From assembly GCF_004795735.1 (NCBI RefSeq), contig NZ_CP039247.1, positions 992,001 to 1,056,000 of the forward strand: a DNA stretch of 64,000 nucleotides. The letters are read 5' to 3'. Shown in pieces: positions 27,507 through 36,070 of this stretch (positions are counted from its first letter, which is position 1; the number at the start of each line of letters is the position of its first letter). The position numbers and the translations under genes are program-made. This DNA is from Corynebacterium endometrii (GTDB lineage: Bacteria; Actinomycetota; Actinomycetes; Mycobacteriales; Mycobacteriaceae). Under the pieces are notes generated by a model that saw nothing but the letters and a program-made list of their open reading frames with translations, made no database searches and had not been told where the DNA came from.

Positions 27507-28340
27507 GTGGCTGTGCGCGATGACGATAATAACGTTATCTACGCTAACTTTGGCACGCGCAAGCGCGTGACCTCGCCCGAGGAGGCCAAGGTAGAGCGTG
27601 TAGATCACTCCGGCTCGGTGCTGAACACTGCGGCTACGCGGATTGCCTCAATGTTTTCACGAGCCGCTGAAAGCGGAAGGCTAAGCCGGGGTAGGCAATA
27701 CGCCCGCGACGGTCATGTGGTGGATCTCGACATTCGCAATGGGGCCATCCACGGAAAGGTAGCCGGCAGCCAGAACCAGCCCTTTGAGGTGCTTTTTTAC
27801 CTGCCGTATCGCGACGCGGAAGATTTGGGCAAGGTCTATGACGTTATGGCGCGCACCGCTAATTCCATGCGCAATGTGCGTGAGGGCATGTTCAACGAAG
27901 AACTGTTTGATCTTCTATTCGCAGAGACCATCAGTGACGTGCGCCTGAGCTGCTCGTGCCCAGACCCAGAGACGTATTGCAAACACGTCCTGGCCGTGGC
28001 GGATCGCCTGTCCGCCCGCATCGATGCTGACCCCACGGTGATGTTCGCTATGCGGGGAATAGAAATGCACAACCTGGAGCGTGCCGTCATCGAGGCTGCG
28101 CAGGAAGCATCCCGTGATTTCCTTGGAACTTCTAAGGCTCTTTCCCAAGAAGAACGCAACGCGCTGTTCTGGGACGGACGTGAATTCTCGGAGGTACCGC
28201 GGCCAAAGACTGCCCCAGCCCTGGAGGATTCAGACATGGATTTACTGCGCAAGGCCTTGCGTGCGGTGTCAACCACTAATATCGATCTGCTGCGCGGCGT
28301 CAGCGATATAGAAGACCTGTACGATTATCTGACCCGCTAG
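27507..28340 (+). CDS. SWIM zinc-finger protein
   Basis: 277 residues starting with GTG, with GGAGGAGA upstream. The only motif recognised is the SWIM finger CxCx(n)CxH, here CSCPDPETYCKH at about 148-159. Before it is a segment with RGRQYARDGHVVDLDI, as in other SWIM proteins that partner SNF2 helicases. SWIM fingers bind DNA or proteins. It lies 69 bp after the SNF2 gene and is almost certainly in the same transcript. A partner or targeting role for the translocase is inferred from this pairing. Confidence 0.88.
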   Translation: MAVRDDDNNVIYANFGTRKRVTSPEEAKVERVDHSGSVLNTAATRIASMFSRAAESGRLSRGRQYARDGHVVDLDIRNGAIHGKVAGSQNQPFEVLFYLPYRDAEDLGKVYDVMARTANSMRNVREGMFNEELFDLLFAETISDVRLSCSCPDPETYCKHVLAVADRLSARIDADPTVMFAMRGIEMHNLERAVIEAAQEASRDFLGTSKALSQEERNALFWDGREFSEVPRPKTAPALEDSDMDLLRKALRAVSTTNIDLLRGVSDIEDLYDYLTR

Positions 28341-28379
28341 CTCCAAGCTTGTCCGGTGCTAGTGGTAGAAGTGGATTCT

Positions 28380-29525
28380 ATGATTACGTTCATTCACACC
28401 TCGGATCTTCAGCTTGGGATGACCCGCTGGTTCCTCGATGATGATGCGCAGGCGCGCTTTAGCGCGGCCCGCCTATCTAGCATTACCAAGTTGGGCGAAC
28501 TGGCTGTAGATTCCGGCGCCAGCTTTATCGTGGTCGCCGGGGACGTGTTTGAACACAACGCCTTGGAAGATCGCACGCGCTTGCGGGCCTTTGAGGCCTT
28601 TTCGCGCCTGCCGGTGCCTGTCTATTTGCTGCCGGGCAACCACGACCCGCTTGTCGCGGACTCCATCTTTTTTAGCAGCAGCGCGGAAAATGTACACGTG
28701 CTGGATTCCTCGCAACCGATCGAGGCCGCAGATGGCGTAGAAATTGTGGGCGCTCCGTACAAGTCCAAGAGAGCCAATTATGACCTTGTTGCGGCGGCAA
28801 TTGAGCCGTTGGAGACCACCGATTCAATCCGCATCGTGGTGGGGCACGGCCAGGTCAATTCCCGCGAGAGCGATAAGGCGCCGGACATTATTGACTTGGA
28901 CACGGTCGAAAACGCGCTTAGGCGCGGGGCAATCGATTACGTGGCGCTAGGCGATACCCACTCGACGGAAAGCTGGGGCAGCACCGGTGCGGTCTGGTTT
29001 TCCGGTGCGCCGGAAACTACCGCCTACAAGGAAGTCGGTTCTGGAGGTGGTGAATCCGATTCAGGGAATGCGTTGGTGGTCACCATTGACAAACCAAGCG
29101 CTCAGCAAGGAGCCACGGTAGCCGTTGACAAGCGCGAGATTGGTGAGTGGCACTTCGAAGCCCTGGAGCATGCGGTGGATAGCCAGGCGGATGCTGAGGA
29201 ATTCATTGAGCTGCTCAAGGCCTACCCGTCAAAATCCACCACGGCGATCAAGTATGGCCTCCGTGGAACCGTAAGCCTTAGCGTGCAGGCCTACCTTCAG
29301 AAAGAATTGTCTGAACTTGAACCAGTCTTCGCCTCGCTGCGACCGCGTAAGCGGACGATGGACCTGCACCTGGAACCGGAAGAAAAAGAGCTGGAAGAGC
29401 TCGATATCACGGGGTATGCGCGCGGCGCTCTCGATGAATTGCTCGGCGAATTAGATCGATCAACGGTAGCGCGTGACGCGGCTAATTTGCTTTATCGCCT
29501 AAGCCGTAAGGGAGTGAAAAACTAA
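28380..29525 (+). CDS. Mre11/SbcD-like metallophosphoesterase
   Basis: 381 residues from ATG 28380 (a GTG at 28356 is in frame). Calcineurin-type nuclease motifs appear in order: HTSDLQLG, VVAGDVFEHN, LPGNHDPL, VVGHGQV, ALGDTHST. The first metal motif has Gln where SbcD usually has His (DxH becomes DLQ), and the second has Glu in place of Asp (GDVFE). DLQ/DWQ variants occur in an actinobacterial branch. The C-terminal capping domain runs from about 260. Its TAA overlaps the ATG of the Rad50-like gene by one base, so the products should act together on DNA ends. TAGAAG 8 nt before ATG is a weak leaderless -10. Confidence 0.88.
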   Translation: MITFIHTSDLQLGMTRWFLDDDAQARFSAARLSSITKLGELAVDSGASFIVVAGDVFEHNALEDRTRLRAFEAFSRLPVPVYLLPGNHDPLVADSIFFSSSAENVHVLDSSQPIEAADGVEIVGAPYKSKRANYDLVAAAIEPLETTDSIRIVVGHGQVNSRESDKAPDIIDLDTVENALRRGAIDYVALGDTHSTESWGSTGAVWFSGAPETTAYKEVGSGGGESDSGNALVVTIDKPSAQQGATVAVDKREIGEWHFEALEHAVDSQADAEEFIELLKAYPSKSTTAIKYGLRGTVSLSVQAYLQKELSELEPVFASLRPRKRTMDLHLEPEEKELEELDITGYARGALDELLGELDRSTVARDAANLLYRLSRKGVKN

Positions 29526-32176
29526 TGGGTACCTTCGTTCTTCATTCCATCGAATTGAAAAATGTCCGCGGCATTGATCACCTAATGCTAGACGCCTTGC
29601 CCGAAACCGGCGTGGTGGTTATTCACGGCGAGAATGAGGCGGGTAAATCCACCATCCTTGATGCGCTGAACGTGGTGCTCACGGAAAAGCACTCCGCCCG
29701 TAAGAAGTCCACGGTGCTGCCCCTGCAACCCAGCGGTAAGGACGTGGGCCCAGAAATCACCGTCTCCGTGACGGTTGGTCCGTTCGAGCTGACCATTATG
29801 AAGCGCTTCTTGCGCAAGGCTTCAGCCGAGCTGCACATTAGGAGTCCGCGCGTGGAGCGCCTGGCCGGGCGAGAGGCGGATGAACGCCTGGAGCAAATAT
29901 TGGCGGAGCACCTTGATTCTGAGCTCATGGATACATTATTCCTTCGCCAGGATCAGCTGGGGCATGCGGTCTCAGCGGTCGGGATACCCAGTCTTACCCA
30001 GGCCCTCGAGGGCAAGTCTGTGGGTGCTGAAGGTGCGGCCACGCTGGAAGACACGGAGCTCATGCAATCCGTCGAGGCTGAATACCGCCAATACTTCACC
30101 GCCGGCGGCCGCCCTACCGGAGAATTCGCCAAGCTGGAAAAAGAGCTTGGCCAAGCCCGTGAGTCCGTGGATGACGCTATGGCTAAAGCCTCCACCATGG
30201 ACGGGTACGTCACGGATTACGAGCGCCTAGACAAACAACTCAAGCAGGCCGAGGCTGATCTCCCCAGCGCGCGGACGGAGGTCGATGAGCGAGTCAAAGC
30301 TCATGCCGAAGGGCTTAAAGCCGCCGACGTTTACCACGCCGCGGCTCAGGAAGCCGAGCGTGCGGAGCAGGACCTGCAGAGGGTTGTAGACCAACGGAAG
30401 CAGCGCGGCGAACTTCGAGACAGCGTGGAGAAAGCCGAAAGGGAGGCGGAGCTCTTATCCGCGGAGCTGGTGCCGTTGAAGGAAAAGGCCGAACATGAAA
30501 AGGCCGAGGCTGAATCGTTGGGTGTCCAGCGTGTACAGGCGCAAAAACGCCTTGAGGAAACCCAAGCCGCCGTACGTGCTGCTTTGAACTCGAGGTCCAT
30601 CGCTGCAGCGCAGCGGCGAAGGGGCGAGATTGAACGGAAACTGACTGGTATTGGCAAGGCCGAGGTGGTGCTTAAGGCAGCTAAAGAGCGGGCCGCAGCC
30701 AGCGGCAGGGACGTTACTGACCAGGATGTCCGCAAAGCTTCAGAGCTAGCTGGTGAGATTCAGGTGGCCCGCAAGCTCTACGAATCCTCCGCTGCGAAAT
30801 TGGAAATCGAATCTTCCTCTGGCTTCACGTTCGAGGTTGATGGGCAGCAGGAAGAGCATCTGGCCGGCGCTAAGGCTAGCGTTGTGGATCTTCGCCAAGG
30901 CACGCAGATTTCCATCGGTGACGTAACCCTGACTTATCGCGCCGGAGCGGATGACTCTGCGGAAGACCTTGCTGCCGTGGTAGAGAGGCTGGAGAGCCAG
31001 TTGGCGAACCTCCTGGCGGAACACGAGTGTGAAACCTTGGAAGAGCTCAGGGATAAGCGTGAGGCACACCGCGTCATCGCCGCGGAGCTGGATGCGGCCC
31101 GCAGGGAATACGCTCTGACCGTGGGCGATGACGATGTTGATGACCTCAAAGCGGAGCTGGCGCGCTTAGAGGGTGACTTAGAGGGTGAGGAAGATGTCCT
31201 CGAGCTTTCCGCTGAGGAATTCCAGGCGGCTGAAATGGAGGCTAAGGAAGCGCGGGACGCGGTTGAGTCCTTGAGCGTGCGTCTTGACCAGTTAAAGCAG
31301 AGCCCCGCCGCATTGAACCTAGTACGCCATGAGGTCAAGGTCGAGAACGCACAAGACAATCTCGAACGCGCGCAAGCAGCCTTGGCGAAGGCCCGTGAGT
31401 CTGCGCCGGATCATCAACTCAATGATGCGGTAGAAGCCGCGGAGCAAGCGCGCGCCCTAGCGGTCGACAAGCTGGGGACGGCGCATGAGCTCTACGTTGC
31501 AGCAGATGTGGATAAGGCGGCCAAGTTGCTGGAGGGCTCCCGCGCGCGCATGAAATCCCTGGAGGACACGGTACGCACCAGTTCCCTGGAACTCAAAGGG
31601 CTTGAAGGCTACATTCAGGCCGGAATGGGGGCCGCTGAACAACTTGAGCAGGCGCAGGCATACTTGGAAGCCACCGAACGCAAGGCGGCGGCCTTACGGC
31701 AACGCGCGGAGGCGGCCCGCTACCTATATGAACTGTTACTGCGCCATCGCGATGAGGCCCATGCTAAGTACACCGCGCCTTTCGCCAGCGCGCTTAGCGC
31801 CCTAGCGCGCACTGTCTATGGCGGCGAGGTGTCCTTTGAATTGGACGAGAACCTGGCCGTCTCGCAGCGCATTCGCAACGGCATCGTTGTACCACTAGAC
31901 CAGTTATCCGGCGGGGCCAAGGAGCAGCTGGCTATTCTCACCCGTTTCGCCATCGCCGATCTACTTGGAGAGGGCGAGGCAAACGTACCGGTGATCGTGG
32001 ATGACGCCTTGGGCTCCACTGACTCCACGCGTTTAGAGTTGATGTCAACGCTATTTACCGATGCCGGCCGTCATGGACAGGTCATCGTTCTCACATGCAT
32101 GCCAGAACGCTATTCCCGGATTCCAGGGCGGACTGAGATATCTATCAGCGCGATAAAGGCTGCCCACGCTCGGTAG
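29525..32176 (+). CDS. Rad50/SbcC-like SMC ATPase without zinc hook
   Basis: 883 residues. Walker A GENEAGKST (about 36-44), a long heptad-rich coiled-coil region, and the C-terminal signature LSGGAKEQLAILTRFA with Walker B VPVIVDDALGSTD. This is the SMC/Rad50 head arrangement. No CxxC hook occurs in the middle; the only cysteines I see are isolated (HECETL and the C-terminal LTCMPER). This resembles YhaN-like ATPases more than classical SbcC. It is translationally coupled to the Mre11-like gene. A DNA-end processing complex is inferred from the pairing. Confidence 0.88.
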   Translation: MGTFVLHSIELKNVRGIDHLMLDALPETGVVVIHGENEAGKSTILDALNVVLTEKHSARKKSTVLPLQPSGKDVGPEITVSVTVGPFELTIMKRFLRKASAELHIRSPRVERLAGREADERLEQILAEHLDSELMDTLFLRQDQLGHAVSAVGIPSLTQALEGKSVGAEGAATLEDTELMQSVEAEYRQYFTAGGRPTGEFAKLEKELGQARESVDDAMAKASTMDGYVTDYERLDKQLKQAEADLPSARTEVDERVKAHAEGLKAADVYHAAAQEAERAEQDLQRVVDQRKQRGELRDSVEKAEREAELLSAELVPLKEKAEHEKAEAESLGVQRVQAQKRLEETQAAVRAALNSRSIAAAQRRRGEIERKLTGIGKAEVVLKAAKERAAASGRDVTDQDVRKASELAGEIQVARKLYESSAAKLEIESSSGFTFEVDGQQEEHLAGAKASVVDLRQGTQISIGDVTLTYRAGADDSAEDLAAVVERLESQLANLLAEHECETLEELRDKREAHRVIAAELDAARREYALTVGDDDVDDLKAELARLEGDLEGEEDVLELSAEEFQAAEMEAKEARDAVESLSVRLDQLKQSPAALNLVRHEVKVENAQDNLERAQAALAKARESAPDHQLNDAVEAAEQARALAVDKLGTAHELYVAADVDKAAKLLEGSRARMKSLEDTVRTSSLELKGLEGYIQAGMGAAEQLEQAQAYLEATERKAAALRQRAEAARYLYELLLRHRDEAHAKYTAPFASALSALARTVYGGEVSFELDENLAVSQRIRNGIVVPLDQLSGGAKEQLAILTRFAIADLLGEGEANVPVIVDDALGSTDSTRLELMSTLFTDAGRHGQVIVLTCMPERYSRIPGRTEISISAIKAAHAR

Positions 32177-32244
32177 GTAGCTGGAACAGCGTCATACGTA
32201 CAATGCGGTTACTGAGTGATGCCGAGTTTTGGCCAATGAAATGT

Positions 32245-32250
32245 TAGGTT
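32245..32250 (+). promoter_or_regulatory. -10 element of the MarR gene, leaderless type
   Basis: TAGGTT, 7 nt, then ATG 32258. Confidence 0.45.
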
Positions 32251-32257
32251 TGTCGTC

Positions 32258-32770
32258 ATGACAGCACAGACTCGTTGGCTTGGGGAAGAGGAACAGGAAC
32301 TCTGGCGCTTAGTGCTTAGCGCAATCCGCAAGATTGGGCGCGGTATGGAGGAAACGCTCATCCGGTGTTCCAACCTCACGGCCTCGGAGTACGCGGTCCT
32401 GGTGAGTCTAACCGAATCCAATGAAGAAGTTGTGCGCGTGCGGGACCTATGCAAAGAACTGGAATGGGACCGCTCCCGCGCATCGCATCAGATTACCCGC
32501 ATGGAAAAGCGTGGGCTCGTAACTAAAGCCAAGGACCCCAATGACGCCCGCGGGGTTGTGGTCGAGGTTACCGAGCAGGGCAAGAGGGACCTCGCAAACG
32601 CGGTCCCGGAGCATGTTGAGTCCGTTCGTCGCCTGGTCTTCGATCACCTGGATCAACGTGATGTTGAGGCGTTACGCCGCTTTTTCGAAGGCGTTATGGA
32701 GGTCGATAACATCCCTGGCTATGAGGGTTTCGTCCCCGATGAGCTGCTTAGCGGTGGCCAAGAGATTTAG
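32258..32770 (+). CDS. MarR-family transcriptional regulator
   Basis: 170 residues. The winged-helix core is clear: LTASEYAVLVSLTES, then LCKELEWDRSRASHQITRMEKRGLV (recognition helix), and DPNDARGVVVEVTEQGK for the wing. The C-terminal helices would make the dimer. MarR proteins bind palindromes and respond to small ligands; neither is visible here. It has its own leaderless-type promoter after the Rad50-like gene, so it is probably a separate unit. The target may be itself or the following PspC gene. Confidence 0.88.
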   Translation: MTAQTRWLGEEEQELWRLVLSAIRKIGRGMEETLIRCSNLTASEYAVLVSLTESNEEVVRVRDLCKELEWDRSRASHQITRMEKRGLVTKAKDPNDARGVVVEVTEQGKRDLANAVPEHVESVRRLVFDHLDQRDVEALRRFFEGVMEVDNIPGYEGFVPDELLSGGQEI

Positions 32771-32954
32771 TCGATGCAATGATAGATGTCGGCGTGGCCT
32801 GGCCGCCGAACTCGGCTCCGCGGCCTAGAAGTCTGTCCGTGGTTTCATCGCACCCAACCGGCTAGGTAGGGGTGGGGGCCGGGCGGGGTGTGTGGTCCTT
32901 GCTAGTAACGGCAGTTGCCGGCGTGCCATCCGGGAAGGTTAAGCGGGCCGTTTC

Positions 32955-32962
32955 TATAGAAT
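32955..32962 (+). promoter_or_regulatory. Candidate promoter of the PspC-domain gene
   Basis: TATAGAAT at 32955-32962 is a good -10. The leader would be about 60 nt, ending in AGGAAGGC before ATG 33033. Confidence 0.45.
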
Positions 32963-33032
32963 CGGGAATAAGTCACCATACCGGCGGTGTTCTTGAAGCT
33001 GTCCGGCAGAAGCGAAGCAGGAAGGCTTAGAC

Positions 33033-33398
33033 ATGGACAACCGATTCGACTCTTCTAACCCATATGGTTCGCCAACCCCTAGCCCAAGAGGCTTTGATGG
33101 TGAGGGCAGCGCCTCGGAGCTCAACTTTGACCGGGCTTCCTACGGCTCAAAGGACTCGGGGCTGGATAGCGACCATGGTCGCCGGAATACTAATTCCAGG
33201 CTCGATAGATTCCTGCGCGCTAATCTCCATCGGTCCACTGAAGACAAGTATGTAGCGGGCGTGCTTGGTGGTATCGCGGAGACCTACGGGCTTAATTCGG
33301 CGCTGGTTCGCGCGTTGTTCCTAGCGTCCTTCCTAATTCCCGGCCCGCAGGCAATCCTTTATTTCATCATGTGGTTCGTGACCCCGAAGGGGTACTAG
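33033..33398 (+). CDS. PspC-domain membrane protein
   Basis: 121 residues. A hydrophilic, Ser/Gly/Asp-rich N terminus of about 70 residues is followed by a PspC domain: KYVAGVLGGIAETYGLNSALV, then RALFLASFLIPGPQAILYFIMW as the membrane segment. In other bacteria PspC senses envelope stress. Here there is no pspA or two-component gene next to it, so the role is open. AGGAAGGC lies before the ATG. Confidence 0.87.
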   Translation: MDNRFDSSNPYGSPTPSPRGFDGEGSASELNFDRASYGSKDSGLDSDHGRRNTNSRLDRFLRANLHRSTEDKYVAGVLGGIAETYGLNSALVRALFLASFLIPGPQAILYFIMWFVTPKGY

Positions 33399-33519
33399 GC
33401 CCACGGGAGCAAAGCGCCATCACCCTTGGTGGGCAAGCGGGCAGGCGGGCGTTAGCCAGCCAGAAAAAGGTCTTATTGGTGGTGCAGTCCCGGTGCACAA
33501 TCTTCGGCCTAGGCGTGCG

Positions 33520-33525
33520 TATGAT
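33520..33525 (+). promoter_or_regulatory. -10 element fixing the start of the acidic small protein, leaderless type
   Basis: TATGAT, 7 nt, then ATG 33533. It overlaps two earlier in-frame ATGs (33521, 33524), arguing that they are not used. Confidence 0.45.
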
Positions 33526-33532
33526 GGTGGCC

Positions 33533-33832
33533 ATGATGGGCCAAGAACTTTTCGAGCATCCGCTCCGCCAGTACAAGCATTACGGTATTTCGGCGTTGAA
33601 AGAACTTACCGATGTATTGGGGGAACCAGAGCAGTTTGAAGACTCTGAGCCAACGCCTCAGCAGCAGGAAGCCATAGAAAGGGCGTTTGAGTCCCAGCCG
33701 GATGGCGCCCTTGCCTACGATGAGAGCACCGGTTTGTGGATTCTGGGAGACGGTGATGATATCAACCGCATGTTCGCTGATCGCGAGGAATTCGTCGAGG
33801 CGCTGGAGAACGGGCTAGACCCTGAGGCTTAA
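33533..33832 (+). CDS. Small acidic protein of unknown function
   Basis: 99 residues from ATG 33533; the frame opens back to 33371 but overlaps pspC, and four ATGs cluster at 33521-33538. The leaderless -10 favours 33533. The protein is rich in Glu and Asp with no membrane segment: HPLRQYKHYGISALKEL at the start and WILGDGDDINRMFADREEFV near the end. I do not recognise a family. Coding character and isolation support a real gene. Confidence 0.65.
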   Translation: MMGQELFEHPLRQYKHYGISALKELTDVLGEPEQFEDSEPTPQQQEAIERAFESQPDGALAYDESTGLWILGDGDDINRMFADREEFVEALENGLDPEA

Positions 33833-34001
33833 CTTTGGGGCCCTGAAAAGCTAATACGGCGCCCTTTGGGAAGGGTTTACTTCCCCCATTGAGGTGACCG
33901 ATTTAGTGGCGTGCATCACGTGTGTGTACTCATTCTTGAGTTTTACCTGTTCAGCAGAGAGTATTGCGGATTTTCTGCTCACCTTTGCGCGGCGCAGCTG
34001 C

Positions 34002-34042
34002 TAAACTACCGCACAGTGAATGTCCCCCTATGTGGGGAGTAG
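34002..34042 (+). promoter_or_regulatory. Leaderless promoter with an 8-codon upstream ORF
   Basis: TAAACT (34002-34007), 8 nt, then GTG 34016 opening a frame of eight codons (Met-Asn-Val-Pro-Leu-Cys-Gly-Glu) that stops at 34042. The real gene starts 25 bp later. The geometry is the same as at leaderless genes in this window, so the mini-ORF may be translated. Confidence 0.4.
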
Positions 34043-34067
34043 CGGAGCCGAAAGGACACTGAATCTT

Positions 34068-34244
34068 ATGACTACTCGCCAGGAGCAAGAGGCACGCGAG
34101 GCTGAGGCACGGAACAAAGCTGACGGCTGGGTTAGCGAGTTTGTAGCGTGGATTCCAATGGCAGTCATCACGTTCATTCTCTGCGCGTTGATGATGTACG
34201 GCATGCTCGCCATCGAGCAGGGCGGTTTTGACAACCTGTTCTAA
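34068..34244 (+). CDS. Small single-pass membrane protein
   Basis: 58 residues from ATG 34068 with GAAAGGACAC upstream. A charged N terminus (about 1-25, Glu/Arg-rich) precedes one hydrophobic helix (WIPMAVITFILCALMMYGML) and a short tail. No family recognised. A palindromic terminator follows at 34283. Confidence 0.65.
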   Translation: MTTRQEQEAREAEARNKADGWVSEFVAWIPMAVITFILCALMMYGMLAIEQGGFDNLF

Positions 34245-34282
34245 GCTCTAATCCCCGGGACTGGGGGATGAGCGGCAGTATT

Positions 34283-34315
34283 TTAAGCCTCTACCCGCGC
34301 GCGGTAGGGGCTTAA
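34283..34315. terminator. Bidirectional terminator
   Basis: TTTAAGCC-CTACC pairs with GGTAG-GGCTTAAA across a CG-rich loop. It lies between the converging small genes ending at 34244 and 34338. Confidence 0.7.
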
Positions 34316-34337
34316 AGCATTTGTGGGGCGTGGTGGT

Positions 34338-34538
34338 TTATGCCTTCGCCCGGTTTTTCTTCACCGCGGCGATAAATTCCTCGACGGTGTAGGTGGTCTC
34401 CTGTGGGAACTCGTCCAAATCCTCTTGGTAGCATTCCCGCAGCTCGCTATCGCTTTGCACCCTACCTTGTGCCTGCTCGTACATCACCGCGGTCATAACG
34501 GCGAGGGACAGGGCATCAGTATCGTGGTTGGCTTCCAT
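34338..34538 (-). CDS. Small acidic protein of unknown function
   Basis: 66 residues from ATG 34538, chosen because GGAGGA lies 8 nt upstream; an ATG at 34553 is also in frame. Sequence is hydrophilic, with YEQAQGRVQSDSELRECYQE and a C-terminal basic patch KKNRAKA. No family recognised. It lies just downstream of the tRNA-Arg gene on the same strand, separated from it by a terminator. Confidence 0.6.
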   Translation of the reverse strand: MEANHDTDALSLAVMTAVMYEQAQGRVQSDSELRECYQEDLDEFPQETTYTVEEFIAAVKKNRAKA

Positions 34539-34565
34539 GTGGAGTTCCTCCATCTACGTATTAAA

Positions 34566-34614
34566 CGAGAAAACACTCCTTCACAGCACATTCGCGTGTG
34601 TGGGGAGTGTTTTA
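34566..34614 (-). terminator. Terminator of the tRNA-Arg gene
   Basis: On the minus strand AAAACACTCC (34613-34604) pairs with GGAGTGTTTT (34579-34570), closing a loop with further pairing; TCTCG follows. Confidence 0.7.
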
Positions 34615-34618
34615 CTTG

Positions 34619-34692
34619 TGTCCCTGACAGGGATCGAACCTGCGACCTTCGGTACCGGAAACCGATGCTCTAATCCGCTGAGCTACAGAGAC
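34619..34692 (-). tRNA. tRNA-Arg (anticodon CCG)
   Basis: 74-nt cloverleaf on the minus strand. Acceptor GTCTCTG pairs with CAGGGAC, D-arm GCTC/GAGC, anticodon stem TCGGT/ACCGA with loop TTCCGGT (anticodon CCG), T-arm GCAGG-TTCGATC-CCTGT. Discriminator base A; CCA is not encoded. It lies on the far side of the IS element from argS, whose enzyme charges it. Confidence 0.95.
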
Positions 34693-34802
34693 TAAGCGCG
34701 TTCTAACGCACCTGCTTAGTTTAGACCATATTCTCGCGTTTGCCATAACTAGCAGGCTAGCCTTATTAAAAATGGGGTTGCCCGCAAATCGTGGACACGT
34801 AG

Positions 34803-35711
34803 TTAAGCGGCTTTAGTATTGGCCGCGGTAGTTGGGGTCTTTTCTTGGGTGGTCTGGTTTTCGAAGGTAACGGGTGGGATCATCCCGATGGCCGAGTGTC
34901 GGCGCCGCCGGTTGTAGACCACTTCAATCCAATAGGCCACCGCCTTGCATGCCTGGTCCCTAGTGACCCACGTTGACCGGTCATAGAACTCGGTCTTGAG
35001 CGTGGACCAAAACGACTCGCTCATCGCGTTATCAAAGCACACCCCTGTACGGCCCACAGATTGGGAAATCCCTAGTTCCTGACAAACCTGCCACATCTGT
35101 GTGCTGGTGAACTGGCACCCACGGTCAGCGTGAAACACCAGACCATCAGGTACTTCACCGCGCAGCGTGTGCGCCATGCGCAGTGCACGTTCCACCAAGT
35201 GCGTTGTCTGAGCAGAATCCATCGCCCAGCCCAGCACCCGGCGGGAATGCCCATCGCGGATAACGCACAGGTACAACCATCCTTCACCGGTGCGCAGATA
35301 GGTAATATCCGATAGCCATACCCGGTTAATATCACCAGCATCAAACAGGCGCTTAACCAGGTCAGGAAGATTCGACCCGTGCTCGGACTGGATGGTCGTG
35401 ACAGGAGCGAACCTGCGTGGCGAGATGCCTTCGATACCCATCAGGCGCATCCTTTTGGCAACCGTTTTGCGGTCAGGATAGAAGCCGTAATCGGCTAGTT
35501 CCGCAGTGATCCGTGGTGAGCCGTAGACTTCATCTGATTCATCCCAAATCTTCTTAATCTGCTTGTCCAGCGCCTCTAAGTAGTTCTGGCGCCTATCCTC
35601 GCCGCAATCGCGCTGCCGCTGCTTGTAGACCCACTTATAGAAGCCAGAACGAGATACCTTCAAAAGCCTGGCCATGCGCTTGATGCTGTAGTTCGCCTTC
35701 TCCCGCTGCAT
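34803..35711 (-). CDS. IS3-family transposase OrfB (DDE integrase domain)
   Basis: 302 residues. The N terminus MQREKANYSIKRMARLLKVS is the usual start region of IS3 OrfB, followed by an HTH_21-like segment. The rve catalytic core has WLSDITYL (first D), FHADRGCQF (second D) and ESFWSTLKTE (E). Its ATG overlaps the orfA stop by one base (TAATG). A -1 shift at CAAAAGCA late in orfA would also join the two frames, the standard IS3 route to the OrfAB transposase. Confidence 0.93.
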   Translation of the reverse strand: MQREKANYSIKRMARLLKVSRSGFYKWVYKQRQRDCGEDRRQNYLEALDKQIKKIWDESDEVYGSPRITAELADYGFYPDRKTVAKRMRLMGIEGISPRRFAPVTTIQSEHGSNLPDLVKRLFDAGDINRVWLSDITYLRTGEGWLYLCVIRDGHSRRVLGWAMDSAQTTHLVERALRMAHTLRGEVPDGLVFHADRGCQFTSTQMWQVCQELGISQSVGRTGVCFDNAMSESFWSTLKTEFYDRSTWVTRDQACKAVAYWIEVVYNRRRRHSAIGMIPPVTFENQTTQEKTPTTAANTKAA

Positions 35712-36019
35712 TAGTTCGAATCGTTCCGCTGTCGTTGCTTCGCAGCGAAGAAGGCTGTTGCTTTTGACAAGAACTCGTTATCCATTCGAGCCTCAGCCAA
35801 CTCACGGCGCAGCCTGGCGTTCTCAGCACGTAGATCGGCCTCGCTCATCCCGTCGACGGTTCCCTGGCGTTCGCGCTCATTTTTGACCCACCTGCCCAGC
35901 AAACCGGCGCTGACTCCGATTTCCTCAGCAACGTGAGCAATCGGCCGACCAGTCTCAATGACCAGCCTGGCTGCCTCCGCCCGATACTCCGAGGTGTACT
36001 TCCGGCGTGTTTGACTCAT
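35711..36019 (-). CDS. IS3-family transposase OrfA (helix-turn-helix)
   Basis: 102 residues from ATG 36019; the frame opens at 36127 but that lies outside the IS end. HTH_Tnp_1 pattern: RRKYTSEYRAEAARLVIE, then IAHVAEEIGVSAGLLGRWVK, and a leucine-zipper-like LRAENARLRRELAEARMDNEF. It binds the IS ends and, after frameshifting, forms part of OrfAB. Confidence 0.9.
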   Translation of the reverse strand: MSQTRRKYTSEYRAEAARLVIETGRPIAHVAEEIGVSAGLLGRWVKNERERQGTVDGMSEADLRAENARLRRELAEARMDNEFLSKATAFFAAKQRQRNDSN

Positions 36020-36070
36020 AATGAACATCCTCTCTGACGGACACAGTATCCGTCCTAATCGGGTGTCCAC

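Larger units (their letters stand above)
34791..36070 (-). mobile_element. IS3-family insertion sequence
   Basis: About 1280 bp with orfA and orfB on the minus strand. The ends carry GTGGACAC (34791-34798) and its inverse GTGTCCAC (36063-36070), with scattered further matches inside. No target-site duplication is obvious in the adjoining bases. The element separates tRNA-Arg from argS. Both frames look intact, so it may still move. Confidence 0.85.
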
